DNA of 5,997 bases from Actinomycetota bacterium (GTDB taxonomy: Bacteria; Actinomycetota; Actinomycetes; Actinomycetales; Microbacteriaceae): NCBI GenBank assembly GCA_018895315.1, contig JAHIOK010000311.1, positions 1-5,997 of the forward strand, in the 5' to 3' direction. The notes below the pieces were generated by a model, which saw only the letters and a program-made list of their open reading frames with translations, was not told where the DNA came from and did not search any database. A program made the translations under genes and the position numbers. Positions within the stretch are counted from its first letter, which is position 1; the number at the start of each line of letters is the position of its first letter. Positions 1 through 5,997 of the stretch are shown in pieces.

Positions 1-395
1 AGTTCAACGCGGACAAGAACAATGACCCCCGCCTCGTCGCCACCAGCGTGGATGGCACCGTCCTGGGTTGGGCTGCCGCCTCCCAGGTTTCGGCTCGCGC
101 GGCCTACCAAGGGGTGATCGAGCATTCCGTTTACGTGCATCCCGACGCGCGGGGGCAGGGAATCGGGCGGCTGCTACTGGACGCGTTCGTCACCGCTGCC
201 GACGATGCCGGCTATTGGACGATCCAGTCCAGCATCTTCGCGGAGAACACCGTCAGCCTCCGCCTGCACGAGGCGGCCGGGTTCCGCACCATCGGCACCC
301 GGGAGCGCGTCGCTGAATCGCGGCTCGGCCCACACTCCGGCACCTGGCGGGATACCGTGCTCGTCGAGCGCCGCTCATCCTGCAACGGTCACTGA
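1..395 (+). CDS. arsN1: ArsN1-like GNAT N-acetyltransferase, 3' part (5' end outside window)
   Basis: The reading frame is open from base 3 and ends at TGA 393-395, leaving 130 residues of an expected 160-180, so the N-terminus lies upstream; a GTG at 48 is internal, not the true start. The visible part is a GNAT fold. A GWAAAS strand and a Tyr-x-Gly-Val-x-Glu stretch precede the acetyl-CoA-binding signature RGQGIGRLLL. After it come an Asn in AENTVSLRLHEAAGF, which is the usual beta4-alpha4 region, and a GTWRDTVLVER C-terminal strand. This arrangement is typical of the phosphinothricin/arsinothricin acetyltransferase family, which transfers acetyl from acetyl-CoA to the amino group of glufosinate or its arsenic analogue arsinothricin in the cytoplasm. 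Its position beside arsenic genes favours the ArsN1 branch over a Pat/Bar or housekeeping GNAT. It converges on the ArsR-ArsC gene with only 6 bp between the stop codons. The family call is firm; the substrate is inferred from context. Confidence 0.75.
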   Translation, partial: FNADKNNDPRLVATSVDGTVLGWAAASQVSARAAYQGVIEHSVYVHPDARGQGIGRLLLDAFVTAADDAGYWTIQSSIFAENTVSLRLHEAAGFRTIGTRERVAESRLGPHSGTWRDTVLVERRSSCNGH

Positions 396-401
396 CCCGG
401 G

Positions 402-1076
402 TCAGGTGGGCGCGAGCATCCTCGGCGCCAACCTCGTCACCCGAGCAGCCAGATCCGCATACGCGACCTCGAAGGCGTCCTCTGTCGATGCCGGAACCGG
501 ATCCGGCACGGACCAATGCACGACCCCGGCCGGGAACTCTTCGTGCGCGCGATCGCAAACCGTGATCACGAAGTCGGTCTCTCTCAGGACCCCATCGACC
601 TGCTGCGGCACGGCCCCTGCCAGGTCCAGTCCGTGACGAGCAGCAACCGCAACTGCGCCTGCCGCGACGCGATCAACAGGATGCGTGCCGGCGCTGATCG
701 CAGGAATCTCGCTCACGTCATTCCAGAGCGCTTGCGCCAGCGGCGATCGGGCAGAGTTCGCGGAGCAGACGAACACGACACGCTCCGCCCCCGCCGTCGC
801 GAAGGACCCCAGCTCACTCAAAGCGCCGGGATTGAGGCGGACATACGTCCGTCTCCCGTCACCCTCGGACCGGCCACGAGAAATGATCCCTTCCCGCTCG
901 AGCACGTTCAGGTGGTGCGCGAGCAGGTTCGACGTCATCCCGACGAGCTCCGACTGAAGCTCCGTCGGAGACAGATCTCCAAACGTCAACAGGTCCAACA
1001 TCCGCAGCCGAGCAGGGTCAGCAAGAGCCGCATGCTTCGCGGCCCGAACCTCAAGAAAAGTTCGCTCATCGTTCAT
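402..1076 (-). CDS. ArsR-type regulator fused to LMW-phosphatase-fold arsenate reductase
   Basis: This is a 224-residue two-domain protein. Residues about 8-90 form an ArsR-family winged helix: the ADPARLRMLDLL helix, a recognition-helix region around MTSNLLAHHLNVLEREGI, and a wing RSEGDGRRTYVRL. Residues about 98-224 form a low-molecular-weight tyrosine-phosphatase/ArsC domain. This has the P-loop C104-SANSA-R110-S, the ITVCD segment with Cys174, and the general-acid motif HWSVPDP (Asp192). The enzyme half should reduce arsenate to arsenite, while the other half represses the ars genes. The HTH half has no cysteine, so the usual ArsR CxC arsenite site is absent; the only cysteines are 104 and 174. 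ATG 1076 is the only plausible start. GAGG lies just 2 nt upstream, a poor ribosome site, and there is no in-frame ATG, GTG or TTG close by. The gene is transcribed divergently from the oxidoreductase/arsC operon and probably controls both. ArsR-ArsC fusions are known in other bacteria. Confidence 0.88.
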   Translation of the reverse strand: MNDERTFLEVRAAKHAALADPARLRMLDLLTFGDLSPTELQSELVGMTSNLLAHHLNVLEREGIISRGRSEGDGRRTYVRLNPGALSELGSFATAGAERVVFVCSANSARSPLAQALWNDVSEIPAISAGTHPVDRVAAGAVAVAARHGLDLAGAVPQQVDGVLRETDFVITVCDRAHEEFPAGVVHWSVPDPVPASTEDAFEVAYADLAARVTRLAPRMLAPT

Positions 1077-1079
1077 TGC

Positions 1080-1116
1080 CTCAATCTTGACTGAGCTATA
1101 GTCGGTTCGTCAAGAT
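1080..1116. promoter_or_regulatory. Divergent ars operator/promoter region with inverted repeat
   Basis: Perfect 8-bp arms ATCTTGAC (1084-1091) and GTCAAGAT (1109-1116) lie 17 bp apart. The left arm also sits in a smaller imperfect palindrome, CTCA...TGAG (1080-1095, 12 of 16 positions symmetric). The TCAA/TTGA half-sites resemble the ATCAA-N6-TTGAT type of ArsR operator. The spacer holds an AT-rich core, TATAGT on + (1097-1102) and TATAGC on - (1095-1100), which could serve as the -10 elements of overlapping divergent promoters; no good -35 pairs with either at 17 bp. The region separates the ArsR-ArsC gene from the oxidoreductase operon and is the natural place for autoregulation. The repeat is seen directly; the binding protein is inferred. 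Confidence 0.6.
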
Positions 1117-1126
1117 GAGAAAACCC

Positions 1127-1234
1127 ATGAACACGATCAGCCTGCTCCGCCGCACCGGCGCCGAACTGCTCGGCACCGGCCTGCTGGTGACCGGCTCCCA
1201 CACTCTCACCGACCCTGACAAGGACCCCTCATGA
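1127..1234 (+). pseudogene. Remnant of an aquaglyceroporin (AqpS-like) gene, 35 codons
   Basis: The short ORF starts at ATG 1127 (an in-frame ATG at 1115 lies inside the operator arm) and stops at TGA 1232-1234. Residues 1-22, MNTISLLRRTGAELLGTGLL, look like the N-terminus and first half-helix of MIP-family aquaporins (the L-x-AE-x-x-GT-x-L-L-V pattern). The next dozen residues, ending TDPDKDPS, are hydrophilic, like an aquaporin C-terminal tail. Everything between is missing: the two NPA motifs and five or more membrane helices of a protein usually about 230-250 residues long. An in-frame internal deletion would explain a preserved start, stop and overlap. Related actinobacterial ars operons often carry an aquaporin gene here, so the channel was probably an arsenite/arsenate-pathway conduit of the AqpS type. 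It should not conduct now. A genuine small membrane peptide cannot be excluded. Its 3' end carries the AAGGA ribosome site of the next gene. Confidence 0.6.
1220..1234 (+). promoter_or_regulatory. Ribosome-binding site and ATGA overlap for the oxidoreductase
   Basis: AAGGA (1220-1224) lies 6 nt before ATG 1231 and inside the coding end of the preceding short ORF, whose TGA (1232-1234) overlaps the start codon as ATGA. This fixes the start of the oxidoreductase and indicates coupled translation. Confidence 0.7.
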
Positions 1235-2619
1235 CTCATCTCGTCGCAATCGGCGGCAGCGACGCCGGCATCTCGGCCGCGCTGCGCGCGCGCGAACTGG
1301 ACCCCACCGTCGAGGTCACCGTGGTCGTGGCGGACGCGTACCCGAACTACTCCATCTGCGGAATCCCGTACTTCTTCTCCGGTGATGTCAAACCCTGGCA
1401 GTCCCTCGCGCACCGCACCCACGCCGACCTCGAAGCCACAGGCATGCGACTGCGTCTCGACACACTCGCCACCAGCATCGACGTCGCCGGGCAGCAGTTG
1501 ACCGTCCGCGACGGCACCGGCACGGAGTCGCAGATCGCCTACGACGAACTGGTCGTCGGCACCGGCGCGCTCCCGGCCTTCGCCGGCATCGCCGGTCTCG
1601 AAAACCTCACCCCCGACGACGGGGTCCACGTCATCCACTCCATGGGCGACACGTTCGCGCTGGAGAAGCACCTCACCGAACGCGACCCGAAGACGGCGAT
1701 CATCATCGGCGCCGGCTACGTCGGCCTCGAGATGGCCGAAGGGTTCACCGGTCGCGGCATCCGGGTCACTCAGCTGCAACGCGGCCCCGAAGTCCTCTCC
1801 ACCCTCGATCCCGAACTCGCCTGCCTCGTGCACACCGAACTCGTCGAGCACGGCGTCACCGTCCACACCAACACCGCCGTCCGCGCCGTTGAAAACACCC
1901 CCACCGGACTGGTTGTTCACGCCGAGCATGACGGGCAGCGCGTCACACACACCGCCGACCTCGTCCTGGCCGTTGTCGGAGTCCGCCCCAACACGAGCCT
2001 CCTCGAACAGGCCGGCGCAACCCTCGGCGCGGGCCGGGCGGTCATGGTCGACGAGCAGATGCGCACCGGGCTCCCGCACGTCTTCGCCGCGGGCGACGGC
2101 GTCACCACCCACCACCGCCTCCTCGGCCACACCTACCTGCCGCTCGGAACCACCGCCCACAAGCAAGGCCGCGTCGCCGGCGAGAACGCAATCGGCGGCA
2201 CCGCCCGATTCGCCGGATCCGTCGGCACGCAGGTCGTGAAAGTCTTCAACGTCGTCGCCGCCCGCACCGGACTGCGCGAACACGAAGCCGCCGCGGCCGG
2301 CTACAGCCCCGCCACCACGCAGGTCGCCGCCGATGACCACAAGCGCTACTACCCGAGCGCGCAACCCATCAACATCCGTATCACCGGCGACACCCAGAGC
2401 GGACTGCTGCTCGGCGCGCAACTCGTTGGTCGCCTCGGCACCGAAACCGCCAAACGCGTCGACACCTACTCCACCGCGCTGTTCGCGGGGCTCACCGTGG
2501 AGCAGATCTCCGACCTTGACCTCTCGTACACGCCCCCGCTCGGATCCCCGTGGGATGCCGTCCAGGTCGCCACCCAAGCATGGTCCCGCGCGCACACGCC
2601 GACAGGAGTCCTCGCATGA
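1231..2619 (+). CDS. FAD/NAD(P)-dependent disulfide oxidoreductase of the ars operon (CoA-disulfide reductase/Nox-like)
   Basis: This 462-residue flavoprotein is full length for the CoA-disulfide reductase/NADH oxidase/NADH peroxidase group. The N-terminal FAD-binding turn is IGGSDAG (8-13). Cys43 sits in the SICGIPY motif at the position of the redox cysteine of CoA-disulfide reductases. LVVGTGALP is the second flavin strand, GAGYVG (160-165) is the NAD(P)H Rossmann motif, and VFAAGDG (284-290) is the FAD ribityl-phosphate motif. A C-terminal dimerisation domain starts near VKVFNVVAARTG. It is expected to be cytoplasmic and to pass electrons from NAD(P)H through FAD to Cys43 and a thiol, disulfide or persulfide substrate. 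Its place between an aquaporin remnant and arsC, with ATGA overlaps on both sides, ties it to arsenic detoxification, perhaps as a thiol-redox or arsenic-redox partner. The true substrate is not evident. The family is secure; the role is inferred. Confidence 0.88.
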   Translation: MTHLVAIGGSDAGISAALRARELDPTVEVTVVVADAYPNYSICGIPYFFSGDVKPWQSLAHRTHADLEATGMRLRLDTLATSIDVAGQQLTVRDGTGTESQIAYDELVVGTGALPAFAGIAGLENLTPDDGVHVIHSMGDTFALEKHLTERDPKTAIIIGAGYVGLEMAEGFTGRGIRVTQLQRGPEVLSTLDPELACLVHTELVEHGVTVHTNTAVRAVENTPTGLVVHAEHDGQRVTHTADLVLAVVGVRPNTSLLEQAGATLGAGRAVMVDEQMRTGLPHVFAAGDGVTTHHRLLGHTYLPLGTTAHKQGRVAGENAIGGTARFAGSVGTQVVKVFNVVAARTGLREHEAAAAGYSPATTQVAADDHKRYYPSAQPINIRITGDTQSGLLLGAQLVGRLGTETAKRVDTYSTALFAGLTVEQISDLDLSYTPPLGSPWDAVQVATQAWSRAHTPTGVLA

Positions 2620-3017
2620 GCACCCCGCCCACCGTCCTGTTCGTCTGCCAGCACAATGCCGGCCGATCCCAACTCGGCGCCCACCTCCTCGCCCATGTCG
2701 CGCCGGGCTCGTTCCGCGCGACCAGCGGTGGACTCTCGCCCGCGGAGCACATCAATCCCGTCATCGCGCAGGCACTCCAGGAATTGGGCATCGACACCAG
2801 CGCAGCCGTCCCGCGCGGCATATCCGCCGCCGACCTCGAGACGGCGGATATCGTCGTCACGATGAAACCCAGACTCGCCCTCCCTGGGCCCGTCACCGGA
2901 CGACTCATCGAATGGGAGTTTCCCGATCCCGATAGCTGGGCGATCGAGGGCGTCCGAGATCTTCGCGACCGCGTCCTCGGTCAGATCCGGGCGCTCAGCG
3001 AAGACCTCCGCAACTGA
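2616..3017 (+). CDS. arsC: Arsenate reductase, single-cysteine LMW-phosphatase fold (mycothiol/mycoredoxin type)
   Basis: The 133-residue protein is compact and typical in size for LMW-phosphatase-fold ArsC. The P-loop C11-QHNAG-R17-S near the N-terminus binds the oxyanion and supplies the nucleophilic thiolate. FPDPD (102-106) holds the general acid, probably Asp104. Cys11 is the only cysteine. The second and third cysteines of thioredoxin-coupled ArsC are missing, which fits the actinobacterial enzymes that form an arseno-mycothiol adduct resolved by mycoredoxin. The start is ATG 2616: AGGAG (2604-2608) lies 7 nt upstream and the codon overlaps the stop of the oxidoreductase (ATGA). A longer in-frame reading from ATG 2550 would overlap that gene by 70 bp and add an Arg/Pro-rich leader unlike the family. 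It is the last gene of the ars operon and the second ArsC-like domain in the locus, after the fused one. Arsenite made here needs an exporter not visible in the window. Confidence 0.9.
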   Translation: MSTPPTVLFVCQHNAGRSQLGAHLLAHVAPGSFRATSGGLSPAEHINPVIAQALQELGIDTSAAVPRGISAADLETADIVVTMKPRLALPGPVTGRLIEWEFPDPDSWAIEGVRDLRDRVLGQIRALSEDLRN

Positions 3018-3020
3018 TTT

Positions 3021-3032
3021 CCCCACGCGGGG
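3021..3032 (+). terminator. Possible weak GC hairpin after arsC
   Basis: CCCC (3021-3024) and GGGG (3029-3032) can pair around a 4-nt ACGC loop, 4 bp past the arsC stop. There is no T-tract after it, so it is at best a weak or factor-assisted terminator. It is the only hairpin seen between the ars and one-carbon operons besides the operator palindrome. Confidence 0.25.
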
Positions 3033-3052
3033 GCCCACGGGTTCGCCACCTC

Positions 3053-3081
3053 TTGCGTTTACCTATGCACATAGGTAAAGT
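3053..3081 (+). promoter_or_regulatory. Candidate sigma-A-type promoter of the metF-like/purU/ligM operon
   Basis: TTGCGT (3053-3058) matches a -35 box in its TTG core. TAAAGT (3076-3081) matches a -10 box at four of six positions. They are spaced exactly 17 bp apart. The promoter lies about 60 bp before the first gene of the operon, and the palindrome at 3058-3079 fills its spacer. The match is suggestive, not proof. Confidence 0.45.
3058..3079. promoter_or_regulatory. Perfect inverted repeat (10-bp arms, 2-bp spacer), probable operator
   Basis: TTTACCTATG (3058-3067) and CATAGGTAAA (3070-3079) are exact reverse complements separated by CA. The element is AT-rich in GC-rich surroundings and has no downstream T-run, so it reads as a binding site for a dimeric repressor or activator (GntR, TetR, MarR and IclR families all use such sites) and not as a terminator. 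It covers the spacer and most of the -10 of the predicted promoter, so a bound protein would block transcription. The regulator is not in the window. An inducer such as a methoxylated aromatic acid is an inference from the operon content. Confidence 0.7.
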
Positions 3082-3139
3082 CTTCCCCGTAGGACGCGCA
3101 ACGCGGCGCTCCTGTTGACGCGAAAAGGATCGATCCCCC

Positions 3140-4015
3140 GTGGCACGCATCTCGCCCGCAGCCGATCAGGCCGCAGCACTCGAACTCATCAACGGTTTCT
3201 CGCTCGAGATGACCGGAAAAGACGTCCCAGGTCTCGAAGAAGCACGGCCTGCGATCCCGCTGGGCACGAAGATCAACGTGACCTTCCTCGGCAACGAAGA
3301 CCTCGAGATGCGGGTCGCGGCGGCGAAGGCCGTCCGCGAGATGGGCTTCGTGCCCGTCCCCCACATCTCCGCGCGTCGCCTCGCATCGCAGGCGCAGCTC
3401 GAGGAGTTCCTCACCGCCCTGCAGGAGGTCGGTGCGACCGAGCACGTGTTCGTCGTGGGCGGCGATCCGGCGACCCCGGAAGGCCCGTACGAGGACTCGT
3501 TCGACGTGATCCGCTCCGGCCTCCTCCCGAAGTACGGCGTCAAGGAGGTCAGCATCGCGGGCTACCCGGAGGGCCACCCCGACATCTCGTCCGAGAAGCT
3601 CTGGCGAGCACTGGAGGACAAGACGGCGTCTCTCAAAGAGCAGGGATTGGATGCCGTCATCCTCACGCAGTTCGCCTTCGACACCGAGCCCGTCATCAAC
3701 TGGGTGCGCGCGGTCCGCGGTCGTGGCATCACGGCTCCGATCCGGATCGGCACCCCCGGCCCCGCCGGCATCAAGCGACTGCTCGGCTTCGCGCGACGGT
3801 TCGGAATCGGCGCGAACGCGATGATCGTGAAGAAGTACGGGTTCTCGCTCACGAACCTGATGGGCACCGCCGGTCCCGACACGTTCGTCGACGACCTGTC
3901 CGCGCTTCTCGCGCAGGACCCGACATCCGGGAAGGTCGGCCTGCACTTCTACACGTTCGGGGGGCTGCTCGCGACCTCCGAATGGGCCAACGACTTCGTC
4001 GCCGCCCAGTCCTGA
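3140..4015 (+). CDS. Methylenetetrahydrofolate reductase-like protein (catabolic MetF homologue)
   Basis: The 291-residue protein is the usual size of bacterial MetF and should fold as the same FAD TIM barrel. Matches to MetF in order are FSLEMTG with Glu23 (place of the catalytic Glu), VPHISARR, VVGGDPATPEG with Asp109 (the flavin-modulating Asp loop), AGYPEGHP (140-147), ILTQFAFD (175-181), GTPGP, and HFYTFGG near the C-terminus. Sequence between motifs departs clearly from biosynthetic MetF, suggesting a dedicated paralogue. MetF interconverts 5,10-methylene-THF and 5-methyl-THF. Next to a LigM-like demethylase that would make 5-methyl-THF, the oxidative direction is likely here. GTG 3140 is chosen because AAGGA (3125-3129) lies 10 nt upstream. 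It is the first gene of the operon, 13 bp before purU. Family confident; direction and electron acceptor inferred. Confidence 0.85.
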   Translation: MARISPAADQAAALELINGFSLEMTGKDVPGLEEARPAIPLGTKINVTFLGNEDLEMRVAAAKAVREMGFVPVPHISARRLASQAQLEEFLTALQEVGATEHVFVVGGDPATPEGPYEDSFDVIRSGLLPKYGVKEVSIAGYPEGHPDISSEKLWRALEDKTASLKEQGLDAVILTQFAFDTEPVINWVRAVRGRGITAPIRIGTPGPAGIKRLLGFARRFGIGANAMIVKKYGFSLTNLMGTAGPDTFVDDLSALLAQDPTSGKVGLHFYTFGGLLATSEWANDFVAAQS

Positions 4016-4028
4016 ACGGGAGAGATCC

Positions 4029-5997
<1,969 letters not shown>

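Noticed and set aside
1115..1126. ATG 1115 as the start of the aquaporin remnant
   Set aside because: It lies in the operator arm with no ribosome site. ATG 1127 begins the MNTISLLRR sequence that fits aquaporin N-termini. A start at 1115 is not impossible if the message is leaderless.
1096..2595. Long open frame (499 codons) on the - strand opposite the oxidoreductase gene
   Set aside because: It is rich in Gly, Val, Asp and Glu with no recognisable domain, a typical antisense shadow of a high-GC gene. The + strand frame has full FAD/NAD motifs.
2550..2618. Longer N-terminus for arsC from ATG 2550
   Set aside because: The extra 22 residues are Arg/Pro-rich and out of character for ArsC, lie inside the oxidoreductase gene, and lack a ribosome site. 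ATG 2616 has AGGAG and an ATGA overlap.
3065..3118. 17-codon ORF in the leader of the one-carbon operon
   Set aside because: Its ATG is within the palindromic operator and upstream of the likely transcript start, and it has no ribosome site.
3115..3120. TTGACG as a -35 box for the metF-like gene
   Set aside because: At 17 bp spacing the -10 would fall on the start codon region, with no TATAAT-like sequence.

Overview
The window is high-GC, tightly packed actinobacterial DNA. The codon use, the single-cysteine (mycothiol-type) arsenate reductase and the protein sequences suggest a Microbacteriaceae-like organism such as Microbacterium; this is an inference and no taxonomic marker gene is present. 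Two functional blocks lie side by side.

Block 1 (about 1-3017) is an arsenic-resistance locus. It holds the 3' part of an ArsN1-like GNAT acetyltransferase on the + strand (arsinothricin/phosphinothricin type). Converging on it from the - strand is a fused regulator-enzyme, an ArsR-type winged helix joined to a low-molecular-weight-phosphatase arsenate reductase (402-1076). Divergent from the fusion runs a + strand operon of three overlapping genes: a 35-codon ORF that looks like the collapsed remnant of an arsenite-channel aquaglyceroporin gene (1127-1234), an FAD/NAD(P)-dependent CoA-disulfide-reductase-like oxidoreductase (1231-2619), and a single-cysteine arsenate reductase (2616-3017). 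Both junctions are ATGA stop/start overlaps. The 50-bp divergent intergenic region carries an inverted repeat that is a good candidate ArsR operator. No arsenite efflux pump is visible, and the only channel-like gene is broken.

Block 2 (about 3053 to the window end) is a one-carbon catabolic operon: a methylenetetrahydrofolate-reductase-like protein (3140-4015), the formyltetrahydrofolate deformylase PurU (4029-4901), and the first 348 codons of a GcvT-fold aryl-O-demethylase very like LigM (vanillate/3-O-methylgallate O-demethylase, 4954-5997, running off the window). Together they suggest a pathway in which LigM moves a methyl group from a methoxylated aromatic acid to tetrahydrofolate, the MetF-like enzyme oxidises 5-methyl-THF to 5,10-methylene-THF, a FolD encoded elsewhere makes 10-formyl-THF, and PurU releases formate and regenerates THF. 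A perfect palindrome (10-bp arms, 2-bp spacer) overlaps the predicted promoter of this operon and is its likely operator. A stem-loop separates purU from the demethylase gene.

The points most worth following up are the aquaporin remnant that still supplies the ribosome-binding site and ATGA coupling for the oxidoreductase, the ArsR-ArsC fusion whose DNA-binding half has no cysteines for metalloid sensing, and the THF-dependent O-demethylation operon with its strong palindromic operator in an actinobacterium.
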